This document shows, piece after piece, positions 7,399 to 17,610 of a stretch of 64,000 nucleotides of DNA. The notes under the pieces were generated by a model. That model was not told the origin of the DNA. It did not search any database and saw only the letters and a list, made by a program, of their open reading frames with translations. The position numbers and the translations under genes were made by a program. This stretch comes from Amia ocellicauda (lineage: Eukaryota; Chordata; Actinopteri; Amiiformes; Amiidae), in assembly GCF_036373705.1 (NCBI RefSeq), contig NC_089855.1:50052318-50116317 (forward strand), in the 5' to 3' direction. The number at the start of each line of letters is the position of its first letter. Position 1 is the stretch's first letter.

Positions 7399-8706
7399 AT
7401 GTCTTTTGTCCACAGTCTATCGGAAGAATGCGTCAAATCAGAACTGGATCTGTTTACAGTTCCATACACTCAAACGAGTATAGATAAGAGCATATATGTA
7501 GAGATACCCCCTCTTTCCGCAATTTCAGATACGGCCCCTCTGGAGTTTTTTATTGCTGGCAATGGCGAGGATTATATTGATTTGAATAACACATTTATTT
7601 TAATGAACTGTAAAGTGACTGATGAGGATGGCGATGCAATCGAGAAGACGGCCAACGCTGGGGTCATCAATTACCCGGTGGCCACCATGTTTTCACAGGT
7701 GGATGTGACCCTGGGAGATCGGCTCATTAGTCAAAGCAGCAATACTTACCCCTATAGGGCCATGATGGAGTGTATCCTTAATTATAGTGAGGAGACCCTA
7801 AGCAAACAGTTCAGCCCCGGCCTTTTCTTCAAAGACACCCCGGAAGCTATGGACGACCAGGATCCAGAGGGACTCAATAAGGGTTTGCAAAAAAGAACGG
7901 CCTTTTCAACAGAAGGGAGGACCTTTGAGCTAATGGGACATATTCATGCAGACATATTTTTCCAAGAAAAACTCATGCTCAACGGGGTAGACATTAAAAT
8001 TAAAATGATCCGTAGTAAAAGTGCTTTTTGTCTGATGACCCCTGATACTGAAAAATATAAACTGACCATATTATCGGCCTCGCTGTTTGTGAAAAAAGTA
8101 TCCGTCTCCCCGGCGGTTAAACTAGGACATGCGCAGGCTTTAATGACGGCAAACGCCAAGTACCCGATCGAAAGAGTCTATATGAAAGTCCACAGTATCC
8201 CCGCAGGGACACGGGTGATGAACCAGGAAAATCTGTTTCTAGGCCAGCTCCCAAAACAGGTTATTATAGGTCTCGTGGATAATGATGCATTTACCGGGGT
8301 TTACAACAAGAACCCCTTTAACTTTAAACATTATAACGCGGAATTTATAGCACTGTACGTCGATGGTGTGCAGGTTCCATCCAGACCTTTTCAACCTGAC
8401 TTTGAAAATGGCAACGCGGTTCGTGAATATTACAGTCTAGTACTGGCTACGGGTCGCCATCTCAAGGATCAACCTCTGCTGATCGATCGCCGGGAATACT
8501 GCAGCGGTTACACCCTGTACGGTTTCAACCTGACCCCTGACGAAGAGTGTGGACAACATTTTTCACTGATGAAGACGGGCAATATGCGTTTGGAGATGCG
8601 TTTCAAGCAGCCTCTACCACGCACTGTAAATATGGTCGTGTATGCTGTGTTTGACAACATTATTGAGGTGAATCAGAGGAGAAACGTTCTGTATGATTAT
8701 TATTAA
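7399..8706 (+). CDS. Polinton double-jelly-roll major capsid protein (A)
   Basis: The 435-aa product matches the Polinton major capsid family (often annotated in animals as F54H12.2-like). The conserved front is APLEFFIAGNGEDYIDLNNT (about residues 49-68), followed by the FSQVDVTLGDRLISQ region (about 100) and a long beta-rich body ending in MRLEMRFKQPLPRTVNMVVY. Trimers of this fold build adenovirus-like icosahedral shells. It starts two bases after the core-protein stop, and the protease ATG follows its stop by one base. The length is normal for the family. This gene looks whole in A. Confidence 0.92.
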   Translation: MSFVHSLSEECVKSELDLFTVPYTQTSIDKSIYVEIPPLSAISDTAPLEFFIAGNGEDYIDLNNTFILMNCKVTDEDGDAIEKTANAGVINYPVATMFSQVDVTLGDRLISQSSNTYPYRAMMECILNYSEETLSKQFSPGLFFKDTPEAMDDQDPEGLNKGLQKRTAFSTEGRTFELMGHIHADIFFQEKLMLNGVDIKIKMIRSKSAFCLMTPDTEKYKLTILSASLFVKKVSVSPAVKLGHAQALMTANAKYPIERVYMKVHSIPAGTRVMNQENLFLGQLPKQVIIGLVDNDAFTGVYNKNPFNFKHYNAEFIALYVDGVQVPSRPFQPDFENGNAVREYYSLVLATGRHLKDQPLLIDRREYCSGYTLYGFNLTPDEECGQHFSLMKTGNMRLEMRFKQPLPRTVNMVVYAVFDNIIEVNQRRNVLYDYY

Positions 8707-8707
8707 A

Positions 8708-9265
8708 ATGAACACCAGAGAGCTCAACCACATCATGAATGCCCTGGACGGCTCACGGAAAGTGTTTCAAGGAGTCTACGCCTGCGACCAGCTGCCTAAA
8801 TTTAAGATCAAGAATTTACCTGCAATGTACATAATCAACACACACCCTAAAAATATGTCCGGAGAACATTGGCTGGCTATTTATCTAAGGGAGGACCGCC
8901 GTGGGGAATTTTTTGATTCCTATGGAAACCCCCCGGATTTCAGACCTTTCCCTCGGAAGATCAATAACTTTCTGCTCAACAACTGTCAAGAAACCATTTA
9001 CAGCGGTCGTCAAGTACAAAGTCTTCAGACCTTCACTTGTGGTCAACACTGTGTGTTTTTCTTATATCATAGATCTAAAGGAAGGTCATACCCCGATATT
9101 ATGTCCTTGTACAGTGAGGATTTAGGCCAAAATGATAAAAAAGTGGCAGAGTTTGTCAGGACACTGTGGACCCCCCCTTATAACACAATTACTTACGACC
9201 CTAGCCAGCCATGTATACAGATGGGGTGTTCTTGTGAGGATTTTAAAAGATGTCATGCGTGTTAA
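8708..9265 (+). CDS. Adenain-type cysteine protease (A)
   Basis: The 185-aa protein is a C5/C48-type cysteine protease that matures capsid proteins. Catalytic residues are visible in the adenain order: H54 in GEHWLAIYL, D70 in FFDSYG, a Gln at about 104, and C111 in FTCGQHCVFF. The C-terminus has a Cys-rich tail (GCSCEDFKRCHAC) that may bind metal. The ATG at 8708 lies one base after the capsid stop (TAAAATG); the frame upstream of it overlaps the capsid gene. It is the last gene of the rightward group and is followed by poly(A) signals. Confidence 0.93.
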   Translation: MNTRELNHIMNALDGSRKVFQGVYACDQLPKFKIKNLPAMYIINTHPKNMSGEHWLAIYLREDRRGEFFDSYGNPPDFRPFPRKINNFLLNNCQETIYSGRQVQSLQTFTCGQHCVFFLYHRSKGRSYPDIMSLYSEDLGQNDKKVAEFVRTLWTPPYNTITYDPSQPCIQMGCSCEDFKRCHAC

Positions 9266-9443
9266 AGTGAAAAAATAATGAAAACAGCCTTTGAATCATT
9301 AGTTTTGTTTTTATTCAACACAAATCTTATACAAAGCAGGGTTATGTTATAAATAAATGTACAACATTTGAAAATAAAAATAAAAAATAAAAAAATTGTT
9401 TGTCGGTTCCTTATTTACAGGGGAGACAAATAAAAACATGAGA
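9266..9443. promoter_or_regulatory. Convergent poly(A) region between the two gene groups (A)
   Basis: The 178-bp gap between converging gene groups is very AT-rich. Plus-strand AATAAA motifs occur near 9352 and 9370-9390, and a minus-strand AATAAA (TTTATT) near 9309. If used, the two mRNAs would overlap by some tens of bases. Confidence 0.65.
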
Positions 9444-10187
9444 TTAATAAGCTTCCCAACGATGGATAGATCCTGAGGAGGGTTGCTCAACACGGTCAGA
9501 GTAATGAGATATCGGCGTCAGATCAGTCACCACCTCTTTACACAGACGGATTTTTTGTCGCGTTTCCTGGTTAGGGACTGTTGATTGGGGCATGTTCAGA
9601 CAGGCCATCGCCTGTAGGAAAGCATTCCAGCCTACAGGTCGGCGACTATCGGGTACCTTATTAGTGCTAGTGACACTCTTCAACAAATCAAACATGTGTG
9701 AACCTTTGATCAGTTGTCCTTTAAAAACAAATTCACCCTGTTCATTCCAAGTCGTTACCCGCGGTTTCTGAACCATTTTGTGCAGAATATATTCTGCATG
9801 TCTTTTGCTTCTGGCCGGCATGTTTCTCAAAACATCCGTTACAACATCTCCCTCTGAACTCTCAACAGGTTCGGGCACCGCAACATCTTTATCAACCGTA
9901 CCCCCCGCATCAGTCCCAGAACCATTTTCTTGAGAGGCCATGGTTAAAGTTAAAATGTTTTGATCTTTTTCACCCTGTCTAACCAGACGGAGGTAGCGCT
10001 GTAACGTGTTGCTATACATCTGGGCTTTGGAATACTGATTTAAATCGGCCCTGGCCAGTATAGCTTTCATTTCAGAGTCCAGGTTGTTTTCGGCCGTTTG
10101 TCTAATGGGCTCTGGCCCGACAACATTTTTTCTCAGTTTCTCAAGCTGCTCCTGAGGGATCAAAAACATTTTCTGAGCATATTCCAT
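9444..10187 (-). CDS. Conserved Polinton protein of unknown function, 247 aa (A)
   Basis: The N-terminal 80 residues (FLIPQEQLEKLRK, then LDSEMKAILARADLNQYSKA) match a helical front seen in many vertebrate Polinton proteins of unknown role. A Ser/Glu/Gly-rich linker (about 90-120) follows, then a compact C-terminal part with GSHMFDLLKSVTS. It is the last gene of the leftward group. Its ATG follows the stop of the next gene upstream by two bases. Presence in both arms' conserved gene order suggests a virion or assembly role, but nothing in the sequence fixes it. Confidence 0.7.
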   Translation of the reverse strand: MEYAQKMFLIPQEQLEKLRKNVVGPEPIRQTAENNLDSEMKAILARADLNQYSKAQMYSNTLQRYLRLVRQGEKDQNILTLTMASQENGSGTDAGGTVDKDVAVPEPVESSEGDVVTDVLRNMPARSKRHAEYILHKMVQKPRVTTWNEQGEFVFKGQLIKGSHMFDLLKSVTSTNKVPDSRRPVGWNAFLQAMACLNMPQSTVPNQETRQKIRLCKEVVTDLTPISHYSDRVEQPSSGSIHRWEAY

Positions 10188-10189
10188 TA

Positions 10190-10525
10190 TTAACCCACTC
10201 TGGAAGCTAGAAGACTGGTTAGGAAAGGCACGGCTATGCTCAACAGCGGTCCTATAAAACCTCCGGTTTGATTAATCTTCTTTCTTTTTCTTTTAATAGA
10301 ATACTTCTTATTAGCGATGATCTTGATAACCGCTTTTTGTTTTTTGAGTTTAGAATGTTGAGAAGGGGTTAGGGGTATATTACCGCGTAAGATGTTAAAA
10401 GCTATTTCACACAGGGTCTCGATCAAATCCGAGGGGGCCCCTGCCAGCACAGCTTTCCTATGGCGCGGGCTCCCCTCAAATAACATTTGCAAAAGCGGCA
10501 GATTTCTTTTATTCCGAACAGACAT
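10190..10525 (-). CDS. Small basic Polinton protein with hydrophobic tail, 111 aa (A)
   Basis: A middle Lys/Arg-rich block (about residues 63-84, KLKKQKAV and SIKRKRKKIN) is followed by a Gly/Phe/Leu-rich tail (GGFIGPLLSIAVPFLTSLLA) that could be membrane-active. The front half (SPRHRKAVLAGAPSDLIETLCEIAFNILRGNIPLTPSQ) resembles a short conserved family common in Polintons and in some spliced retro-copies. Function is unknown; a minor virion or membrane-penetration role is a guess. It starts six bases after the ATPase stop and is followed two bases later by the next ATG. Confidence 0.65.
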   Translation of the reverse strand: MSVRNKRNLPLLQMLFEGSPRHRKAVLAGAPSDLIETLCEIAFNILRGNIPLTPSQHSKLKKQKAVIKIIANKKYSIKRKRKKINQTGGFIGPLLSIAVPFLTSLLASRVG

Positions 10526-10531
10526 TCTTAT

Positions 10532-11203
10532 TTATTTCCTTTTCTTTAGCACATACACTGCCGGCCAATCGGGCGGGCACAAACCTGTTCTGAGGCGAAA
10601 GTCTTCTGGGGTTTGTGCTTTTAAGTCCACAATCAAGTACCCGTAGGGTTTTTTGGTGGCATCCTCAAATGCCTCCAAAAAGAATTTGGTCTGGTTAGGG
10701 TACATTTGACGAGCCAAGACGGTGACCTGTAGTTTATCTCTGGGGTTTTTAAAAAGAATTATATAATTGGCATTTAAATTAATAGTGCGGCTTTTTTTAC
10801 CTTGAAAAAATAGATTTTGAACTAAATAAATAATACTTAAATTCCTATGATGAGTGTACTTTGTGAAAGCTTTTTCCACTTCACTGTTGTCACCGGCCTG
10901 CTCCATCAGGTCATCAAGGATCACTAGATTAGTTTGTCCGGGCGGGAACAGGTCATCGTCACACAACGAGGCGGGGAGACCTTGCACAAATTTCAGATTA
11001 TTTTTTTTTGATGCCAAATCATCGTAGAGAGGTTGCCAGCAAGAGTAACACCACACTATGTTGTCAAGAGCTTGGGACACGGTTGCGTCCACATCTTCTA
11101 TGATGTTCTTTATAAGATAGCTCTTACCCGAATTGGAGGGACCGGCTATAATACAGGAGAAAGGGTGTTGAAGTCTGTTATCAAAACCACTGCTAATATC
11201 CAT
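10532..11203 (-). CDS. FtsK/HerA (A32-type) genome-packaging ATPase (A)
   Basis: The 223-aa protein has a Walker A loop GPSNSGKS (residues 21-28) and a Walker B strand LVILDD (93-98), with a downstream YLVQNLFFQGK segment typical of the A32 packaging ATPases of Polintons and large DNA viruses. It would pump DNA into the capsid. Its ATG overlaps the end of the polymerase gene by 11 bases. It is intact and identical in layout in element B. Confidence 0.93.
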   Translation of the reverse strand: MDISSGFDNRLQHPFSCIIAGPSNSGKSYLIKNIIEDVDATVSQALDNIVWCYSCWQPLYDDLASKKNNLKFVQGLPASLCDDDLFPPGQTNLVILDDLMEQAGDNSEVEKAFTKYTHHRNLSIIYLVQNLFFQGKKSRTINLNANYIILFKNPRDKLQVTVLARQMYPNQTKFFLEAFEDATKKPYGYLIVDLKAQTPEDFRLRTGLCPPDWPAVYVLKKRK

Positions 11204-14200
11204 AAGGCAGAGTGGTATAATCAGTCTTCAACACTCTTTTATTGTACACCACCCTGAACCGTTTGTTTAGTGATCTATTTTCCAATGTGTACCCCTTTTT
11301 ATTGCGATAGATCTGATTTCCGGCTGTAATAATCTCGCGAGGAGGCGCGTCTTTCTCGGTTACAAAACTTTGTACCAGGGTCGTCAGAGACTTGATGTTA
11401 ATGAGCTTGTTGTTACAATGGTTCAGAGTGAAACCCTTAACTTTCATACAGGTCTTACCCGCAGCCGTTCTGTATGCGTAAGTCTTAGGACCCCCTGAAA
11501 CAAACTGCACTATGTGGTCCTGAGGATCTAGCTCGCTCGTTAACTCCCCAAGGTAGTCCCCGAGGGGAGGGACCCAATCCCCTGGCCTGGTGACAAAGAT
11601 TACAGAGTCAGTATCATGATAGAGCGTGCGTTCCTGCAGCTGATCCATTAAGTTGTACAGTTCAAGCCGGGCGTAAGCCGTGGTAAAAACCGCTATGAAA
11701 ACATTAACGTTTCCCTGTTTGGTGGGGAAATCTTTAGGGGCCCTCCACTGGACCTGTGCCACGTGGTCATTTAAGAATTGAAAGTGTGATACTGCATGTT
11801 GTTTGGAAAAGATAAATTCTATAAACTGTTCAGGGGTTTTAATCAAGGTTGTGTTTAGACGGTTATTTCTTTCCCCAAACTTACCCCACAGACTGTTTAA
11901 AATCAGTTTGGACATTTGTCTCTTGGCGGGGTTTACAGTTATGTTCCCCGGCTCTAGACAGATCCCTTCCTTTTCAAAATATTGCTGAACGTACCGCTCT
12001 TTGGCAGCGGAGTCAACACACCATGAGGGATAGCCCGATGCCTCCTGTTTCCCTTTCAGATGGGTCATAATGTACTCAGCAAAAAGAGTATCAGATTTTT
12101 CAGAAAAATGCCAAACCTCATACACCTTACCGACTCTGTAACCTTTCTCCACCGCCTTGTCAAGCTCAATGCTACACCAGACACCCGTCAGCGCTCTCTC
12201 GTCATCACTGTGCAGACAAGAGGTATTTTGATTTTCAGTTTCCACACACGTTCTACACAGAGGGAACATCAATTTTCCCGAACACCTGTAAGGCAACACG
12301 GGTAGGAACAGCTCACGAGGAGGGTACATGGTGACTTTGATCAAACCAAAGTACTGTCCGATTTCGAGAAAGTCACGATAAACAATGGTTGGATGCCCCA
12401 CCGGGTACATTTTGGTCTTGTTGACATAAGGGTACAGACTGGTGAAATCATAGTAATCTACTCTCTCACCCTCCTTTACCTCATAATGTAAACAGAGGGC
12501 GTTGGTACGACCCCCAAATAACGCATCCCTGGGCTCTAGACGTTCAGGAAAGTCCAAGGTTTCCATAAACCATTGTACCCCCACATCCTGTTGCTTCAGG
12601 GTCGTCCACGCGTGTTCCCAAATCACCAGTACATTCAAACCATAGGTGTTTTTTAAAGTTTCAATTCGTTCCTGGAAATCATAGTACATATCACCGCAGA
12701 GTTTTTGTGTTACGGGGTTAAAGGTGTTTGGGTCGAAGCACTGAGGACAGCCATGGTAAATACAACCAGCAAACTCATAAGCGGTACGCCGCCCGGACAC
12801 GTCGCTAAAACCGTCTAAGTAGTAAGGACCCATTTTGACTTCCCCTTGATTTAAAGCATGTCTGATGAAGATGTTATCCCGGGCACTCAGATATTCCAGC
12901 CACTGTATGGAGACAGTCGAAAAGTTCTTTTGTCTAGCACGATAGTTGTCAGAAGTGGTGACCGCTGTAGTGTTTTTCTGCAAGAAATTGGATCGATACA
13001 TTTTCATGCAGAGAGACGCTATAGTCACACTTTGCAAAGGGTCGAGACCCGACGTGTTGATAACCTCGGTGCGGAAACGCAAACAGGCTTCTTTAAGGAT
13101 CACCACATCATTTTTACAATAAGCGGCCATCTCTTCTCGGAAATCAAAAACACCCCCCTTAACCGTATTGTACCATTTAAAGAATTCCTCCCTCTCATGA
13201 GACATCATAGTATCAACCCCATAATAAGAGGCGGGCGGGTAGGACCCTCGATAATTTTGAGTGTCCTTAGTATTAAAAAAATGGCAGAACCAACCTTTCT
13301 TCTGAGCCTCAAAACCCAGAGCTTTAGGCAAAGCGCTCAATTTCATGGGGAGGAAATTTAACGAGTCTATGTAACGTTGGTTGAAAGCCTCGTCGGTGAA
13401 ACACATGATCTTGCTACCCTGAGCTATTATTTTTGGGGTCACCCCATTTTCCACCAGATACTTCATCAATATGTAAGAATCATAACCCTTAGCATTGTGG
13501 GCAATAAATGTGTAATTGAGGTATTTTGGACCGCGATACCGCGTAAAGAAATCCCTGACACAACTCTCACCGCTAGCTGACCACTCACAATCCAACATGT
13601 CAATACAGTGTATATAATTAGCAACATGGACCCCGTTTTCTTGCCGGCATTCAAAATCAAAAAAGACATACCGGTTGTGCGGCGGCTCCTTTTTAACCGG
13701 CTGAATAAAGCACTGGTGTTCAGACCCCAGGGTTAAATCCGCATTACAGATCCTACATCTCGGTTCCAGACATTTGTGTGGTTTAACCTCATGAAAACGG
13801 TACTGGAGGCAACACTGCGGGCAATATTTAGTTTGATCACAATAACTCCGTTTTTTTAACCCCCTCAGCAGCGGCCCTCTGCACCTTATGTTCGGAAAAA
13901 CAGAACGCGGAGAGACAAATCCTTAAGCAATCTTTACATCGGATGGTAGGGGCCAAACCCTTACGACATTGCGGATTGAAACAGACGTTACAGTAACCGT
14001 CACAGCGGTGCTTAAGCTTATCATTGAAGGCCTTATAACACCAATGACAAACATACGAACAACCCAAAAAAGCCGTCAAACTCTTTATTCCAAAGTAATG
14101 ACTATCACTTAGGAAGAGAAACAGTGTCTGTGTATGGGTTTCAGGATGTGTCTGAAATTTCACAAATACTTCCTTTACCTCACAACGGTACCACACAACA

Positions 14201-15231
14201 ATTTTTAAAGACAACAACTCCTCAAACATGGCAATGTCTGAAAAGGCAACCATCTGTTGAGAGTTTAAGCCGGCCCTCTGATAAAGCATTAAAGCCTCTT
14301 GCATAGCTTGGGGTTCAGGCATGTCGGGGGTGAGTAGTTTTATTAAACTGTAAGCAAAACAGAGCTTATTGTCCCCATTGGAACTCACCACTAATTGCCT
14401 GAGCTTGTTCCTAATTATGTCGTTCTTCAAGCATTTCGACAGTCTTCTAAGCGCCCCACCCTCAGGGTTAGGAACCACATTCATTACCAGAGACAGACTT
14501 TCATCAGCTAAGATGGATGCGTTACTTTGCAATAACGCTTCGATTTTAGCCAGAAATTCATCAACATCTAAATTATCTCCACTCAGCATTACAGATAGGT
14601 TGCTAAACAAATCATCCCCTCTGAGTTCTAACTGTACAACATCTCGAGGTCTGACCCTTTCAGCAACCTGTTCAAGCATGTTTTGCAAGGCCTCGTGTAT
14701 GTTGACAAATATTTCTGCATAATTGTCACAATTTAAAAGTTCTGCAAAATTAAAACGCTGAATCATTTCAAAATTGTTATAGGCCGGTCTATCTATAATC
14801 ACGGGATCACTGGTACTTTTGGACACATCATAATTTTGAACAAAGCCTTCAACCCCTACATTCTCACAGAGCATGTCATCCACAGCCTTATCAGTCTCAG
14901 AACCCTCCACATTCCGAACACCCCCACCGCTGACATCTACAAAACCCCCTTTTTGAGGAGGCTCATTTAAAGCCTGTAAAAGTCCTTCAAAGATATCCAC
15001 CCGGTTAATGTCAAGACCCTCCTCTATAGTGACGGCTGCTTCTGCCGCCGTACTGTGTTCTAATTGTCTCAAATCATTTATAATAGGGGCAGAATTTGGT
15101 CGGGGTAGCGTCTCCAAAGCCTCCACCATTTCAAACAAATCGGGGTGAACTAGGGGTTGAACCTCTATAAGCGCTACAGTTGGGAGGTGGTTATTTAGAT
15201 CATTGACCATCTGTAACAGGTCGGGGTTCAC
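11193..15231 (-). CDS. Protein-primed DNA polymerase B (pPolB), broken (A)
   Basis: This is the replicative polymerase. The exonuclease motifs are present: ExoI DFE (about 13650), ExoII in AHNAKGYDS (about 13490) and ExoIII YCKND (about 13110). Polymerase motifs A DFTSLYPYVN (about 12440), B KLILNSLWGKFG (about 11890) and C YHDTDSVIF (about 11610) follow. The upstream part (about 13850-15230) has an acidic front with LLQM-type repeats, a region (DNKLCFAYSLI, later SDSHYFGI) that resembles the OTU-like domain joined to many Polinton polymerases, and Cys-rich zinc ribbons. The gene is a fossil with about one break. It overlaps the ATPase start by 11 bases. Confidence 0.93.
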
Positions 15232-15431
15232 GGTAAGTCTGGTAATTCACATTCTATCGGTGGTGATTGGGGGTTATTTAAATCATTTATCATTTGTAAT
15301 AGTTCCTGGTTCATTGGGACATCAGAGGAGTTCACAACAGGGCCGAGGGTGTTCTCTCGGGAAGGTCTTTTTGGGGCCCTAACTTGTTCATAATCCTTTA
15401 GTTTGTGAGTTCTTTTACCAAGTCCGGACAT
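15228..15431 (-). CDS. Short ORF overlapping the start of the polymerase gene, 67 aa (A)
   Basis: The frame starts with ATG, has a basic front (KRTHKLK, APKRP) that could act as a nuclear signal, and ends with MNQELLQMINDLNN. The same LLQMxNDLNN pattern reappears at the start of the adjoining polymerase frame, so the two are related by a short peptide repeat. All young copies (A, B, C) keep this ORF. Whether it is a separate leader peptide or part of the polymerase gene is not known. Confidence 0.5.
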   Translation of the reverse strand: MSGLGKRTHKLKDYEQVRAPKRPSRENTLGPVVNSSDVPMNQELLQMINDLNNPQSPPIECELPDLP

Positions 15432-15494
15432 TTTTTTTATTTTTTATTTTTCCAACAACCCACAATAGTAAGGCGTTTTGTATCTATTAAAACA

Positions 15495-17530
15495 TTAAAA
15501 ACGGTACAATTCGTTAGTAAGGGTATTAATAAGGGTGTTTTGGCTCTCTATCACAAGGTTTTGCCCCACTAACACAAGTCTTTGATTTAGTAACAAGGTA
15601 TGTAGCAACTCCTGCCGACCTTCAGGAAGTAGCTCCGGGGGATGGTGTCCTGGCTCAGCTGCAAAGGATGGTCGCTCCGGTAAATCTCGGTCGAAGGAGG
15701 CAGGGAGCGAGCGTATACTCACGAACGGAGACCAAGAAGGCCTTTGCGGTGACACCCTGGCCAATCGCGGTGTACTGTTCAGCGTTTCTGTAGCCAAGAA
15801 ACGGGGCTGGGGGGACGATGTTGAAACCAGTCCGTCGTTGGGTGGTGTGTCAACCCTGACTGACGGCGACCCCTGAGGTTGTTGGTTGCCTGTATTTGTT
15901 CCGCCCGACAATGCGGCGGGCTGAATCTGGATTGTTGAATTACCCCCAGAAGGCTGTGGCCTGAGTAGATGTTGGGGGGTCTCCAAGACCACCGTGGGGG
16001 ATCCTCTCGGTGATCTCTCCGGGGAAGATGTTTGATCCCACTTAGACGGGGTAATTGTCCTCAATAGCTCATCCACAGAATGACTATCCCAAGAGTCTTG
16101 GGAAGAATAAAAATATACATTACATTTACATCTTTAAACGGCGACAGAAATCAAACTTAAAACAACATGTCCAGGACCTTCAAAACCTTTAGCTTTTTTA
16201 GACCTTTGAAAATAGGCTTAGACATTCACTACAACGCCTTATTATTTACAGACAATATATTTATTAGGACTTGATAATAAATGTAAAACAGAGAAGCCTC
16301 TGTAAATAAACTGTTTCTTAAATGTAATATTGTTAATAAAACACTTTTTATACACACACACACCACATTTCATTTTTAAACGAACCTTCCAAGTGTAAAC
16401 GCTTCCTGATCCCGGGACTTCCTGTTTCACAAACGTTTTCACGATCTGTTTAAATATTAAATACAATGAACACCTTCAAGCCTTTTCCTACAGCCACTTT
16501 AAAACAGAAGTATAATTGCGGGAGATAAGCCAAACAACTTACTAAAACCTTTCGGACAGCTTTACTTCCTAACCAGACGGTCGGGCAATCGGTCATTTCT
16601 AAACACATGCCCCAGAAACAAGCCTAGACCTGTCCGGACTTCTAAAGATCTTTCCCAGAACCCCCAAGACCTACAGGAAATGGGCACCCCTCGCTTAAAT
16701 ATTAGCCCTCAACGGGCAAACAAAACCCTTTTAAAAACATTAAAGTTTGAAAGATCTTACTTACCTCCAAAGAATAATCGTTTCTTATGTTTTTCAGCTG
16801 GTTTAGCTTTTTGCACTTCTGTGAAGGTAAGAGACATGTTTAACCTTTAACCACCCCGCTTTATAAAAAGCTTTAACCTCTTACAAGCGGCAGATATATA
16901 CTCACCGCTATCAGATACAGGGGCTGACGGCCTTTCAGATTCTTGAAAGGTTACGGTTCTCGAAGGTAAAACTAAACAAGCCCTCGATGTGGAAGGCCTT
17001 TCGTTGTCTCGAACCACGTTTCTTAATACTGTTAGAAAGGATATTTTTTTAAATTAACAAAACGGGCCTCAAACATCTTACAGAAACGTTATACAAACAA
17101 ACAGGGGTTTAGTTCTTACCCGGTCGGCAGACAGCCTGTCTAGGGACAACCACTTCTCTTGGTTGATCCTCAGAGACATTAATCACAGGCCTTTCGATAG
17201 TTTCTGTGTAATTAAAGAGACCGCCATTAATATATATTAAAACGTTTTCATAACTCTAATGAGCCGCTTCAAAACACAACCACACACCCATACATAAGAA
17301 CCCTTGAGCGCAAACACAAAAATCTTACCGTCGTTGTTCCAGATGATCTCCTCAGCGTTGGGAATTAACTCCTGTTGACTGGCTGAAAAATAATTTTACA
17401 GAACTTAAAACAGATGTTATAACCTTATTTACAATACATGCCCACAACCCGCTCTGAGTCAATGAAAATAATCTGAAGACTTACCTAAAAACTCGTTTAA
17501 ATCGAAGTCGTTGATGTTGTTTCCGGACAT
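15495..17530 (-). CDS. Six-exon Polinton accessory gene, Ser/Pro-rich, about 320 aa (A)
   Basis: This gene reads leftwards from an ATG at 17530. Predicted exons are 17485-17530, 17329-17382, 17120-17203, 16906-17028, 16765-16818 and 15495-16096. All donors are GTAAG or GTGAG and all acceptors end in AG after pyrimidine-rich stretches. Every intron is phase 1, and every internal exon length is a multiple of three, so any exon could be skipped in frame. Three exons contain an E-x-x/E-R-P motif (TIERPVI, NERPSTS, SERPSAP). The last exon is Ser/Pro/Gln-rich and ends in a Leu-rich helix (LLHTLLLNQRLVLVGQNLV). No known domain was recognised. The copies in B and C keep the same structure. Confidence 0.75.
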
Positions 17531-17596
17531 TGTTGATCTTTAGGCTTAAATCGAAAGGTCAGTATGAGTCTGTCGAGCTGAAGACCAGACCTTCAT

Positions 17597-17604
17597 ACTT
17601 ATAC
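17597..17604 (-). promoter_or_regulatory. TATA box of the six-exon gene (A)
   Basis: On the minus strand GTATAAGT lies about 70 bases upstream of the ATG at 17530. A start near 17570 would give a leader of about 40 bases. Confidence 0.5.
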
Positions 17605-17610
17605 TGATGG

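Noticed and set aside
15495-16076. Single-exon reading of the 193-codon frame with a GTG start
   Set aside because: No ATG supports it; an AG acceptor just upstream and phase-1 donors further up make it the last exon of the six-exon gene.
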